Shown piece after piece: positions 39,520 to 47,812 of a stretch of DNA of 64,000 nt (position 1 is its first letter; each line of letters opens with the position of its first letter). The translations under genes and the position numbers were made by a program. The notes below the pieces were generated by a model that made no database searches, was not told the origin of the DNA, and saw only the letters and a list, made by a program, of their open reading frames with translations. The stretch spans positions 54,186 through 118,185 of the forward strand of contig NZ_JACVPS010000007.1 of assembly GCF_018881755.1 (NCBI RefSeq), given 5' to 3'. This DNA is from Polynucleobacter finlandensis (lineage in GTDB: Bacteria > Pseudomonadota > Gammaproteobacteria > Burkholderiales > Burkholderiaceae).

Positions 39520-40179
39520 ATGCCCAAGCACACTACCCTGACGATTAGCAGCAAGAACTACTCCTCATGGTCGCTGCGCGGCTGGTTGATGCTCAAATTT
39601 TCAGGGCTAGCATTTCAGGAAGTGCAAGTAGCTCCGGACGATGTGGATAACCGCGCAGAACTACTCTTGCTATCCCCGTCGATCTTGGTGCCACGCTTAG
39701 ATCATGATGGATGCAAGGTCTGGGATACCTTGGCAATTGGCGAATATCTCAACGAACACAAGCCGAAGGCCCACTTATTGCCAAGCGATCCAGTGGCAAG
39801 GGCTTACTGCCGCTCGATCTGCGGAGAGATGCATTCAGGCTTCTCTGCCTTAAGAGCTTCCTTGCCGATGAATATCAAGGCCAAGTTCGAGTCATTCAAA
39901 GTGTGGTCAAAAGCCCAAATTGATATCAATCGTATTTTGGTGATTTGGCAAGACTGCCTCAAAACGTATGGTGGCCCATTCTTATTTGGCAAATCTCCTA
40001 CTTTGGCTGACGCCATGTTTGCGCCAGTCGTCACAAGATTCCTGACTTACAACATCGACCTTGATGCTGCTTCACAGAAATATTGCGAGCACATCATGGC
40101 GCTGCCAGAGATGAAGGAGTGGGTGATGGGCGCCCTTGAAGAACCCGATGACATTGAAGAGCTTGAAGTGGAGTTTTAA
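39520..40179 (+). CDS. Glutathione S-transferase family protein
   Basis: A 219-residue cytosolic GST. The N-terminal thioredoxin-like domain holds ISSKNYSSWSLRGWLML with the likely activating Ser, and PSILVPRLDHDG with the cis-Pro that contacts glutathione. The C-terminal helical domain has PTLADAMFAPVVTR. The exact substrate is unknown. The next gene begins 2 bp after its stop codon, so it probably starts the operon that continues to the PHB depolymerase. Confidence 0.9.
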   Translation: MPKHTTLTISSKNYSSWSLRGWLMLKFSGLAFQEVQVAPDDVDNRAELLLLSPSILVPRLDHDGCKVWDTLAIGEYLNEHKPKAHLLPSDPVARAYCRSICGEMHSGFSALRASLPMNIKAKFESFKVWSKAQIDINRILVIWQDCLKTYGGPFLFGKSPTLADAMFAPVVTRFLTYNIDLDAASQKYCEHIMALPEMKEWVMGALEEPDDIEELEVEF

Positions 40180-40181
40180 TC

Positions 40182-40619
40182 ATGAATGCACCCGTAAAAT
40201 TTGTTAGTGATACTGATTTTTCTCATGTAAAACCAGGCGACACCCAGTTTCTTCCAGGTGGTCTGCGAGACTTTTTCCTCTACCGTGATCTTGGCGTAGC
40301 GAAAGCTACCCGTGGAAAAGTAATTGCCCATTTAGTCAAAGCCAATATGCCTCCTGAAGATGGTACCGGCTGGCACTATCACGTCGCTGAGTTTCAGATT
40401 GTCATCATGACCAAAGGTTGGGCGCGCTTTATGTATGAGGATAAGCCAACGCTGGTCGAGGCTGGTGATGTGGTGCATCAAATGCCTGGCATTACTCACT
40501 ACCTCTTTGACTACTCACCAGATATGGAGTACCTCGAGATTGTGGGCCCAGCAGATTTTGGTACTGTCTCAGTTACAAATGGACCGGCAGCCGTACCCGG
40601 GGTAACGCCATGGAAGTGA
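40182..40619 (+). CDS. Cupin-domain protein
   Basis: A 145-residue single cupin barrel. Motif 1 is GTGWHYHVAEFQIVIMTKG and motif 2 is EAGDVVHQMPGITHYLF, giving His residues suited to metal binding. Function is unknown; a small-molecule binding or dioxygenase role is possible. It overlaps the next gene by 10 bp and lies 2 bp after the GST gene. Confidence 0.85.
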   Translation: MNAPVKFVSDTDFSHVKPGDTQFLPGGLRDFFLYRDLGVAKATRGKVIAHLVKANMPPEDGTGWHYHVAEFQIVIMTKGWARFMYEDKPTLVEAGDVVHQMPGITHYLFDYSPDMEYLEIVGPADFGTVSVTNGPAAVPGVTPWK

Positions 40620-40957
40620 CCAAAATTAAATTGGATAAGCCATTGGCATCTGATTTTGCCCTGCTGTTTCAAAGAATTATTGGCTTAGCGGATGAAGTTG
40701 ATGGCATGCGCCAATACTATCGCAAGCTGTTCGAGAAAATGGAGTCTGGTGAGATCAATGCTGACGATGAAAGTGCTCAGGATTTATTGAAGATATTCAA
40801 TGTATCTGGATTTGTGCACCTCTCTATCGTAGCAGCAAGGGCCGCTCAAACGGCTGCCATTGTGGCTAATGATGTTTCTCTCAGTCGAGTATTTGATCCT
40901 GCGCTAAAGGACTCAGAGCGCGCCTTACGTCATATCGAAAGCAGGGAATCTGAATGA
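40610..40957 (+). CDS. Hypothetical helical protein before phaZ
   Basis: A 115-residue, apparently all-helical protein, with FALLFQRIIGLADEVDGM, FVHLSIVAARAAQTAAIV and a charged C-terminus. No family recognised and no signal peptide. It overlaps the cupin gene by 10 bp and phaZ by 4 bp, which makes co-translation and a link to PHB metabolism or granules plausible (inference). Confidence 0.75.
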   Translation: MEVTKIKLDKPLASDFALLFQRIIGLADEVDGMRQYYRKLFEKMESGEINADDESAQDLLKIFNVSGFVHLSIVAARAAQTAAIVANDVSLSRVFDPALKDSERALRHIESRESE

Positions 40958-42171
40958 TGTATCGGGCATACCAAACCTTTGCCAACTTGCATGATCCAGT
41001 CCGCCTTTTTGCAAGCGCTTCTGAACGCGTTTCTAAAAACTGGTTTGGTAATTTTTCGCTCAATCCAATGCAACGCTTAGCGGCGCATTACGAGCAGATA
41101 TCGCTGTTAGGTTTTACGCACTCAAGACCTGATTTCAAAATCAAATCCATTGTTGATTCTCTAGGGGCCGAGCAGCTTGTCCATGAAGAGTTGGTCTACT
41201 CGACACATTTTTGTCATTTGGTGAGATTTACAAAAGAGGGCATAGCAGGGCAACCTAAGATTTTATTGGTTGCCCCGATGTCAGGACACTTCGCCACGCT
41301 CTTGGCTGGTACCATCAAAACATTATTAAAAGACCATGAAGTCTATGTGACGGATTGGCTCAATATTCGTGACATTCCTCTGAGTTGTGGCGACTTTGAT
41401 TTTGATTCTTATGTAGAGCACATCATCAACTTCTTGCAAGTCATTGGTCCGGATACCCATCTCATGGGGGTGTGCCAACCGACAGTTGCTTGCCTGGCTG
41501 CTACAGCAGTAATGTCCGAAGACAAGAGCCCTTACGTGCCAGCTAGCATGACGCTGATGGCGGGACCGCTTGATGTGCGTATGATTCCAACCAAGGTGAA
41601 TGAGCTAGCGACCAGCAAGCCTATTACCTGGTTTGAAGAGAAGTTGATTGGTGTCATCCCGAGCCAATTTAACGGCACAGGGCGCAGAGTGTACCCAGGC
41701 TTCTTACAGCTGATGGCATTTATGAGCATGAATCCAGATCGCCATGCTGAGTCATTTAGAAAACTCTATGAGTATCGGGTCAACGGTGACACCGAAAAAG
41801 CCGATGCCATTCATGAATTTTATGAAGAGTACTTCGCCATCATGGATTTATCTGCCCCATTCTATTTAGAGACAATTCGGAAGGTATTTCAAGATTGTGA
41901 TTTACCCAATGGCACGTTAACGTATCGTGGACGCCCCGTGAACCCTAAAGCCATCAAAAAAACCTTTCTGCTCACGGTAGAAGGTGAGAAGGATGATATT
42001 TGTGGCATCGGTCAAACCTTGGCTGCGCAAGACATGTGCAATGGCTTAGCAGGCTATCGAAAATCCCATCACTTACAAGCAGGCGTAGGTCACTACGGCG
42101 TATTTAACGGTAAGCGCTGGGAAGCTCAGATTTACCCAGTGGTTCGCAATCATATTCAGTCGGCACTTTAA
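40954..42171 (+). CDS. phaZ: Intracellular polyhydroxybutyrate depolymerase
   Basis: A 405-residue alpha/beta-hydrolase of the PhaZ1 type that mobilises native PHB granules. The nucleophile elbow is GVCQPTVA with Cys174 in place of Ser, as established for intracellular PHB depolymerases. The catalytic His lies in GVGHYGVFNGKRW near the C-terminus. The N-terminus (FANLHDPVRLFASASERV) also fits the family. No signal peptide. It indicates that the host stores PHB. Confidence 0.94.
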   Translation: MMYRAYQTFANLHDPVRLFASASERVSKNWFGNFSLNPMQRLAAHYEQISLLGFTHSRPDFKIKSIVDSLGAEQLVHEELVYSTHFCHLVRFTKEGIAGQPKILLVAPMSGHFATLLAGTIKTLLKDHEVYVTDWLNIRDIPLSCGDFDFDSYVEHIINFLQVIGPDTHLMGVCQPTVACLAATAVMSEDKSPYVPASMTLMAGPLDVRMIPTKVNELATSKPITWFEEKLIGVIPSQFNGTGRRVYPGFLQLMAFMSMNPDRHAESFRKLYEYRVNGDTEKADAIHEFYEEYFAIMDLSAPFYLETIRKVFQDCDLPNGTLTYRGRPVNPKAIKKTFLLTVEGEKDDICGIGQTLAAQDMCNGLAGYRKSHHLQAGVGHYGVFNGKRWEAQIYPVVRNHIQSAL

Positions 42172-42185
42172 ACATCGGAGGATAT

Positions 42186-42401
42186 ATGCAAGTCTATGTC
42201 ACCAGAAATATCACAGCCAGAATGCGTCGAAATGACGGCACAGATAATGGCAATAAGTCTTTAGTACCCGGCAAGTATGAGGCGAACAAAACCAACGATG
42301 GCGCTCTGGAGATCTTGCAATCTCAGGGTGAGCCACTCTATCTTTTGCCCTTTATTTGGTGGGAAAAGATGGAGCTCGGCGACATCATGATCGCTGCATA
42401 A
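42186..42401 (+). CDS. Small hypothetical protein after phaZ
   Basis: A 71-residue protein with a very good GGAGG ribosome site 14 bp after phaZ. It has a basic N-terminal part (TRNITARMRRNDGT) and a C-terminal strand-rich part (PLYLLPFIWWEKM). No family recognised. The strong ribosome site and operon position support it as real. Confidence 0.65.
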   Translation: MQVYVTRNITARMRRNDGTDNGNKSLVPGKYEANKTNDGALEILQSQGEPLYLLPFIWWEKMELGDIMIAA

Positions 42402-42426
42402 AGCATTACCAGGAAAGAGACTTCAA

Positions 42427-43218
42427 TTGAATTATCAATACATCAAAACTGAACAAGCGGATCTGATAGCAACCATTCGCTTTAATCATTATGAGAAGCG
42501 TAATGCTCTCAGTGAGTGCCTCATCGAAGAGATGCACCATGCCCTTGAAGTATTTGGCAAAGAGGATGTCCGGGTATTGGTGCTCAGATCAGATCAAAAG
42601 AATAAAGTCTGGTCTGCAGGCCATGATGTGATGGAGTTGCCACGCTCTGAGCGTGATCCATTGCCGGCGGATGATCCAGTCATGGTTCTGCTGAAATCTA
42701 TCCGCGCATTTAGAGCGCCTGTGATTGCGATGGTTGATGGTTCTGTTTGGGGTGCCTCAACCGATCTCATTATGAGTTGCGATATTGCGATTGGTGATCA
42801 CGACTCTACCTTTGCAATTACCCCTGCAAAACTGGGTCTGCCTTATACGGCCAGTGGGATTTTGCATTTCATGTCCAGAATGCCCCTGAATGTTGTCAAA
42901 GAGATGTTCCTTACCGCTGATCCGATTGGTGCCGACCGCGCATTACAAATTGGCATCTTGAATCACCTCTACGTCTCCGGTGAGCTAGAAAACAAAACCT
43001 ATCAAATGGCCAGAACGATTGCTTCGCGTTCACCACAAGCCAATTCGGTCTTAAAAGCCCAAGCGCAAATGCTCTCAGATGCCGCAGTGATGAACCCAGC
43101 AGTATTCGAGCATCTGCAATCTTTGCGCAAGAATGTTTACATGGGTAGTGACTACCGCGAGGGGATTACTGCATTTTTAGAGAGGCGTGAGCCGGTATTT
43201 GGCCAGGCAGTCAAATAA
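42427..43218 (+). CDS. Methylmalonyl-CoA decarboxylase, enoyl-CoA hydratase family
   Basis: A 263-residue crotonase-fold enzyme that closely resembles the E. coli ScpB decarboxylase. Shared segments are KVWSAGHDVMELP, PVIAMVDGSVWGA, STFAITPAKLGLPY and the EMFLTADPI run. The start is a TTG after AGGAAAGAG. It converts methylmalonyl-CoA to propionyl-CoA. Located after the PHB depolymerase gene, it may link storage-polymer and C3 acyl-CoA metabolism. The E. coli symbol scpB is omitted to avoid confusion with the segregation gene in this window. Confidence 0.85.
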   Translation: MNYQYIKTEQADLIATIRFNHYEKRNALSECLIEEMHHALEVFGKEDVRVLVLRSDQKNKVWSAGHDVMELPRSERDPLPADDPVMVLLKSIRAFRAPVIAMVDGSVWGASTDLIMSCDIAIGDHDSTFAITPAKLGLPYTASGILHFMSRMPLNVVKEMFLTADPIGADRALQIGILNHLYVSGELENKTYQMARTIASRSPQANSVLKAQAQMLSDAAVMNPAVFEHLQSLRKNVYMGSDYREGITAFLERREPVFGQAVK

Positions 43219-43278
43219 AACAAGCGCTTGCTTTAAAATAGCCCACTATCAATAGCTAGTCGGTTCGGGGCGCTTTAC

Positions 43279-44178
43279 ATGCAAGTTAATTCTGAAGGGG
43301 TCTCTTCATCGCGCGTGTATTTGCCGGCTGGCGAGCCTTATCCAACTCTCCTGGATTTCTTTATAGCCAATTTCCCTCATATTGAACCTAGTGAGTGGGG
43401 TGCTCGCTTTTGCGAAGGCCTGGTGATGACTGCAGATGGTCAACCAGTAGCAGCTAGCGACGCTTATCAACCCAATGCCCATTTACTCTATTTCAGGCGC
43501 TTGGCACGTGAGCCCGAGATTCCTTTCGAAGAGGAGATTCTCTATCAGGACGATCACATTCTGGTGGCTGATAAACCCCACTTCTTACCAGTGACACCGA
43601 GTGGCCTGTATTTGCATCAAACCTTACTCAATCGACTAAAGAAAAAGACCGGCCTACAGCACTTAAGTCCGATTCATCGCATTGACCGCGACACTGCTGG
43701 ACTAGTGATTTTTTGTATCCAACCCAATGAGCGGGCGCATTACCAGAATCTTTTTCGGGATCGAGTTGTGACCAAAGCATATGAAGTAGTTGCGCCATAT
43801 TCAGAAGAGTTGTCTGCAAAACTGCCAATGGTGTATCAGAGTCGACTAGAAGAGTCCGAACACTTCTTGCAGATGAGGGAGGTGGCTGGCGAACCTAATG
43901 CAGATACTTATATAGAGTTGATTGAAGTGGTCAAGCCTTGGGCTAAATATCGATTAACTCCCGGAAGCGGTAAGAAGCATCAACTGCGCTGCCATCTTAA
44001 TGCCTTAGGTATTCCGATTAAGTTCGACCAGATTTATCCAGTACTAACCCCTTATCAAGAATATGACTTGGATTTTTCAAAGCCATTACAACTCTTAGCA
44101 AAAGAGATCACCTTTGTGGATCCAGTAACGGGTGAGAATAGGTCTTTTGTCAGTCGAAGAGAAATCCATTTGATTTAG
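43279..44178 (+). CDS. RluA-family pseudouridine synthase
   Basis: A 299-residue enzyme without a clear S4 domain. The catalytic Asp is in HRIDRDTAGLVIFC. Other landmarks are ILYQDDHILVADKPHFLPV and GSGKKHQLRCHLNALG. It is probably an rRNA or tRNA uridine-modifying enzyme, in the TruC/RluA-like group by length; the target cannot be assigned. It seems to be a single gene. Confidence 0.9.
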   Translation: MQVNSEGVSSSRVYLPAGEPYPTLLDFFIANFPHIEPSEWGARFCEGLVMTADGQPVAASDAYQPNAHLLYFRRLAREPEIPFEEEILYQDDHILVADKPHFLPVTPSGLYLHQTLLNRLKKKTGLQHLSPIHRIDRDTAGLVIFCIQPNERAHYQNLFRDRVVTKAYEVVAPYSEELSAKLPMVYQSRLEESEHFLQMREVAGEPNADTYIELIEVVKPWAKYRLTPGSGKKHQLRCHLNALGIPIKFDQIYPVLTPYQEYDLDFSKPLQLLAKEITFVDPVTGENRSFVSRREIHLI

Positions 44179-44251
44179 ATCATCATACGGCTGAATATGG
44201 TCTTTATTAGCACCTAAATGCTGTAATGAGGTCAATAAAGGAGTAGGGTAT

Positions 44252-44282
44252 AAGAACCAACAATAAATATAAAAGGGTTCTT
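44252..44282 (+). promoter_or_regulatory. Stem sequestering the ribosome site of the next gene
   Basis: AAGAACC (44252-44258) can pair with GGTTCTT (44276-44282), which ends one base before the ATG and overlaps the AAGGG ribosome site. It may be a translational control hairpin or a repressor operator. Confidence 0.4.
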
Positions 44283-44666
44283 ATGTCACTTAATCACGCG
44301 GTTATTTGGATCGATCACAAAGAGGCGCATGTCATGTTTCTGAGTCAAGATGCCAGTGAAGCAGAAATCATCAAAACAAAATCGACTCACTCTCATTTGC
44401 ACCATAAGGCCAATGAAGTGGGCAGTGGCAGGGTTTCGTTGGACGTTAAATACCTGCATTCAGTAATGCAGGCCGTGAAAGAATCAAAAGAAATTCTGAT
44501 TCTAGGACCCGGCTCAGCAAAGCTAGAGTTGATTAAGCATGCCCATCAACATGATCAACAGATTGCTGCAAATATCGTCGGCGTGGAAACGGTTGATCAC
44601 CCAAGTGATAAAGAGATTCTGGCTTATGCGCGCAAATTTTTCTACAAAGCAGATCAAATGTTGTGA
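44283..44666 (+). CDS. eRF1-domain-like 'translational machinery' protein
   Basis: A 127-residue protein starting SLNHAVIWIDHKEAHVMFL, with two strands of an RNase H/eRF1 domain-like fold and an ILILGPGSAKLELIKHAHQH motif. Similar small proteins occur in Burkholderiales next to host-stress genes and are labelled translational machinery proteins; the function is not established. It precedes an 88-residue gene by 13 bp. Confidence 0.7.
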   Translation: MSLNHAVIWIDHKEAHVMFLSQDASEAEIIKTKSTHSHLHHKANEVGSGRVSLDVKYLHSVMQAVKESKEILILGPGSAKLELIKHAHQHDQQIAANIVGVETVDHPSDKEILAYARKFFYKADQML

Positions 44667-44679
44667 AGGAGGGTGATAA

Positions 44680-44946
44680 ATGAATCCAGAAAAGAATCGA
44701 GAGCCAATCGGACTGAATGGACTTCCCAGTCATGATTATTTCTTGGATGCGGTAAACCATATTGATGAAGCTGTCAGCAGCAAGAGTATTGCTGTGGGCG
44801 CAGCCAAAGGAATTATCTATAGCATTACTGAAACGCTAGGAACGATGATTGGTGATCCTGATTTACCCAGTCATTTGCGATCTGGGTACGAAGGGGTTCT
44901 TGAGGTGGCTCATGAGTTACAGGCGAAAATTGCTAAGTTAAATTAG
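44680..44946 (+). CDS. Small hypothetical protein
   Basis: An 88-residue, mostly helical soluble protein (DYFLDAVNHIDEAVSSKSIAV; GVLEVAHELQAKIAKLN). A strong GGAGG ribosome site overlaps the end of the previous gene region, so the two are an operon. No family recognised. A terminator follows 28 bp after the stop. Confidence 0.65.
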   Translation: MNPEKNREPIGLNGLPSHDYFLDAVNHIDEAVSSKSIAVGAAKGIIYSITETLGTMIGDPDLPSHLRSGYEGVLEVAHELQAKIAKLN

Positions 44947-44973
44947 CTTTAGATAGCACTTCAAGAATGAGCA

Positions 44974-44996
44974 GAGGCAACTTCGCTTGCCTTTTC
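44974..44996 (+). terminator. Intrinsic terminator
   Basis: AGGCAA/TTGCCT stem with a CTTCGC loop and a T-rich tail, soon after the 88-residue gene. Confidence 0.75.
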
Positions 44997-45106
44997 TTTT
45001 GCTCGCTCACAAGTGCAGGACTAAGAAAAAACCACCTATCTGATGGCTCTTACCTCTAAAAGACGCATTTAGGGCTTCAAGTTATTCTCATGTTTTAGTT
45101 TAAAAA

Positions 45107-45143
45107 GGTTCCATTTAGGAACTAATTTTGCTATAATGGAACC
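45107..45143 (+). promoter_or_regulatory. Promoter/operator of the ParD/RelE-like pair
   Basis: Inverted arms GGTTCCAT (45107-45114) and ATGGAACC (45136-45143) flank the promoter region. A TATAAT (45132-45137) overlaps the right arm. This fits autorepression by the antitoxin. Confidence 0.65.
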
Positions 45144-45165
45144 AAGTTCAAAAATAGGGGGCAAC

Positions 45166-45375
45166 ATGTCCATCAACGTCAAATTATCAGATTCCTTGGT
45201 GGAGCAGGCTAGGGCATATGGTCATATTGAGCATCGCTCAGTACCTAAGCAGATTGAGTACTGGTCACAGATCGGCAAGATTGCCCAAGAAAACCCAGAC
45301 TTACCGTTTTCCATGATTCGTGAGATCTTGATTGCAGATCAAGAGCCTGTCGTCGGCGAATACGTATTTAATTGA
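45166..45375 (+). CDS. ParD-like type II antitoxin
   Basis: A 69-residue protein. The start is the ATG at 45166 with GGGG 8 bp upstream; an in-frame ATG at 45136 lies inside the operator and is unlikely. The N-terminus INVKLSDSLVEQARAYGHIE is a ribbon-helix-helix-type strand and helix, and RSVPKQIEYWSQIGKIA is the ParD-like signature. It overlaps the toxin start by 1 bp. Confidence 0.85.
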   Translation: MSINVKLSDSLVEQARAYGHIEHRSVPKQIEYWSQIGKIAQENPDLPFSMIREILIADQEPVVGEYVFN

Positions 45376-45653
45376 TGCGTTTACTTGTTACAGCCACGTT
45401 TGTTAAGGCTACAAAAAAACTTCATCCTTCTCAAAAAACTGAATTAGATACTGCGGTCAAAGTGATCAGCATTAACCCATCCATTGGGGAGACTAAGGCG
45501 GGGGATTTGTTGGGAGTTCGAGTTTACAAATTCAAACTGTCGCAGCAATTATGCTTGCTAGCGTATCGAATATTGGATGAGGAAAGCATCAAATTACTGA
45601 CCTTTGGGCCTCATGAGAATTTCTATCGTGATTTGAAGCGCCAGGGTGAATGA
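45375..45653 (+). CDS. RelE/ParE-like toxin
   Basis: A 92-residue RelE-fold protein (LLVTATFVKATKKLHPSQKTELDTAV; VRVYKFKLSQQLCLLAYRIL; LLTFGPHENFYRDLKR). The ATG overlaps the antitoxin stop as TGATG. Typical targets are ribosome-bound mRNA or gyrase. It ends 4 bp before the displaced dusA start, so this pair lies just outside the integrated element and flanked dusA before insertion. Confidence 0.85.
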   Translation: MRLLVTATFVKATKKLHPSQKTELDTAVKVISINPSIGETKAGDLLGVRVYKFKLSQQLCLLAYRILDEESIKLLTFGPHENFYRDLKRQGE

Positions 45654-45657
45654 AGGC

Positions 45658-45735
45658 ATGGAGAATATAAAAAAGAAAAGATTAGCCGTTGCCCCCATGA
45701 TGGAGTGGGGCAACGAAGGCTTTGAATCCTTATAG
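45658..45735 (+). pseudogene. dusA: Displaced 5' end of dusA (attL side)
   Basis: A 25-codon open frame that starts with its own ATG and ribosome site (GAAGG), runs through RLAVAPMMEW exactly as in dusA, then changes to unrelated codons and stops. It is the original start of dusA, cut off when the element integrated. The attL core is 45679-45708. Confidence 0.85.
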
Positions 45736-45766
45736 AATAAGGGCTAACGTATTTTTAGTCCCCTTA

Positions 45767-45784
45767 AGGGGCAATAAAGGGAGC
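45767..45784 (+). repeat. Left integrase arm-type repeat
   Basis: An 18-bp AGGGGCAA-x-AAAGGGAGC sequence 59 bp inside the left core. It matches 53258-53275 at 17 of 18 positions in the same orientation. The preceding CCCCTTAAGGGG (45760-45771) is a perfect palindrome overlapping it. Confidence 0.75.
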
Positions 45785-45908
45785 GTGTTACATCGCTCTG
45801 AATTTTTAATCTCCCTCGGAATTACTTTCTTATATTTAAAAAAATTCATTCATATGTATCCCTTAGCAATTATAAGTATGAATACCTAGACCTTGAGAGA
45901 TGTTAATC

Positions 45909-46269
45909 ATGAATAACGAATATATCGAATTGATTGCTTTGGTTGACGTTGTCGAGACGGAAAAAACTTGCACTGCATCAAGGAGGCTCATTAATTCAAA
46001 CTCGATGGATATACGATGAAGAATGTACATGGGGTGAATACTTGGATCTTGATGTCACTAAAAATATCTCCGGACACTTATTTGATGTAATTCAGCTGGC
46101 TGCCGATACCACCTCACGCGATATTTTTTGTTTGGTCGACTGGAGTCCATTTTTAGTGGAACTTTTAAAGCATCACTGGATTGATGAATTTTTAGATGAA
46201 GCACGAAGTGCCATTGCGGGGTCAATTGAGTCTGGTGCAGAATCCATTGATTTTCTCGAAATTTATTAG
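45909..46269 (+). pseudogene. Frameshifted small hypothetical gene
   Basis: A frame beginning with ATG at 45909 (NNEYIELIALVDVVETEK) continues in the +1 frame as LALHQGGSLIQTRWIYDEE up to the stop at 46269. The switch falls on a run of six A residues near 45961; five A residues would restore one frame of about 119 codons. The downstream part alone has no plausible start with a ribosome site. I do not recognise a family; the protein would be acidic and soluble. It is likely inactive unless slippage on the A-run restores some product. Confidence 0.6.
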
Positions 46270-46334
46270 CATTGGGATGTTAATTCTGAAACTTTCATTT
46301 ATTAAGAATATGTCAATACACTCTGCACCATGAA

Positions 46335-46449
46335 GCAATAAGACTTTATTCAGCGTGGAATAAGACTTTATTCATTTCGATCTGTGAGCCAATAAACATA
46401 TAAGTCTCTTGCAATAAGGCTTTATTCAGCGGGGAATAAGACTTTATTA
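46335..46449 (+). repeat. Paired iteron-like repeats
   Basis: Four copies of AATAAG-(A/G)-CTTTATT, arranged as two pairs. The 39-40 bp block at 46335-46374 recurs at 46411-46449 with about three changes. Within each pair the copies are 23 bp apart. Each unit is itself partly palindromic. They could be binding sites for a replication or regulatory protein of the element. Confidence 0.75.
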
Positions 46450-46594
46450 TTTTGGGGTTGATAGGAGCCAAAAAACACCAAAACACGACTTTCCGCCAAA
46501 AACACCCTGTTTTAACCCCTAATCTGCCTACTTATTAAGCAAAAGAGGCATTAAAAACACCCATTAGGTGTAAAAACGGGACTTGTTTCTCTTT

Positions 46595-46641
46595 GGTTGT
46601 GTCGTCGAAGCAAGATGGAGGAGAAGTATTGGTTGTGTCGT
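46595..46641 (+). repeat. Direct repeat GGTTGTGTCGT, 36-bp period
   Basis: Two exact copies of an 11-mer (46595-46605 and 46631-46641), with further weak similarity downstream of each (AAGCAA). Function unknown. Confidence 0.6.
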
Positions 46642-46854
46642 AAAGCAAAGTTAAAGAGGAAAAAGGTTCCCGAGTTCCTGTTTACAGGGGTTTGGCTCTA
46701 TTTCACTAATTTTCGTACCTCTAATAGTTTGCATTTGCCTACCAACTCTCGGTCACAAAAGCACCCCGTTTTGGTCGTTAAAGGGATTCCTCAATAACGC
46801 TTTGAGTCTTCCTTTCCACTATTAACGTATGGATACAGCGCATACATCATTAAT

Positions 46855-47812
46855 CGTGTACACGGAGTTACGTACATATGTACACGTCATTGATAGTCGC
46901 GATGAAACTGCTCGTTCAATGTCGATAACGCTATAAAGAAGGACGTCCCATACAAGCCGGGAAGGGTGCTTCTCAAACAAATCACAATGCCAAGTCAAAG
47001 ACCCTCAACTCACTCCTCTCTCGGAGTCGTAAGTTTCGGTAAAGCCCGACATCCTCACAACACTCAATTGTCATTTCGCATTATTCGTCGACGCTCCGCT
47101 TACGTGTACACGTTGTTAGCTCACTCAATCCATTCCCCCATCCGGGTCATGAATTTCGCATCAACGATGTCGGTACTGCAATTACTCAGACCTCATGAAC
47201 TCGTATCTTTCGCAATTCACTAGGCTCAACCTAAATACGTGCACACGTATTCCCCTCCTTCACACTGTCTCCCTTACGTTCGACAAGTTCCGATCGAGAA
47301 ATCGGTTCCCACAATATTTACCCGCCTCTTTTCTCAGTGACGCACTACGACCTTTTCACAACTACGGTGAAAAATGTCCTTAGTACCTAAATACGTGTAC
47401 ACGGATTATGTCGTTCCGACAGTCTGGTTGTCTCAAGGCGGCAATCCGTTACCTCCCGCTCACGATGTTCGCTGCGGCAAGCGCTTCCACCGACGGACTA
47501 ACTTGCTGAGACCGTAAAGGTCTTCCCCATGTCTGCTATCCGCTGAAGCGAATGCAGCCAGGTGAAAGCAAGAGTCCTTACGCGGTTTGCCTTTTTACGA
47601 CACCCTTCGTTTGGGGCGAATGCCCAAGCAAAGTCAAAACCACGTCACCAGTTTCAACCTTGAATAAATCCAGGCGTTGTCTTCTCTTCGTTCCTACGTT
47701 CAGGCCCTTCAGATTTACACCCCGATGAAAGCGATTCCGTAAAAAGTCTAAAGTCAGAATCCACAACTTCCTTCTTGATTTGGATAAGTCTGAGCTGCGC
47801 TCCGTGTACACG
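46855..47812. repeat. Array of CGTGTACACG palindromes
   Basis: Near-perfect 10-bp palindromes at 46855, 47103, 47238 (one change), 47394 and 47803, plus a half copy and a GTACATATGTAC palindrome at 46872-46886. Copies at 47238 and 47394 share the upstream CCTAAATA. The copies at 46879 and 47805 share about 50 bp of downstream similarity (GTCATTGATAGTCGC, then GTCGATA). Within the non-coding tract 46270-48575 these are the most regular feature. They may be protein-binding sites or hairpins. Confidence 0.8.
47476..47596 (+). ncRNA. Candidate structured RNA, copy 1
   Basis: On the plus strand an outer stem (GGCAAGCGC with GCGGTTTGCC, one bulge) is followed by TTTTT. It encloses GGACT/AGTCC, then CTTGCT (47502-47507)/AGCAAG (47567-47572). 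Inside that are two hairpins: GAGACC/GGTCTT, and CTGC..CGCT/AGCG..GCAG. The T-run after the outer stem resembles an intrinsic terminator. No promoter could be fixed. I do not recognise a known RNA family. Confidence 0.5.

Noticed and set aside
43222..43231. CAAGCGCTTG palindrome after the decarboxylase gene as terminator
   Set aside because: It is a perfect palindrome without loop and with only a weak T-run; it could not be supported as terminator or operator.
45658..45735. Remnant as an independent small gene or a second dusA gene
   Set aside because: Only the first codons match dusA and the rest is unrelated up to a stop; position at the island edge explains it fully.
46597..47383. Short plus-strand frames of 60-85 codons in the same tract
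   Set aside because: They cross the repeats and palindromes, have no ribosome sites and show no family features.
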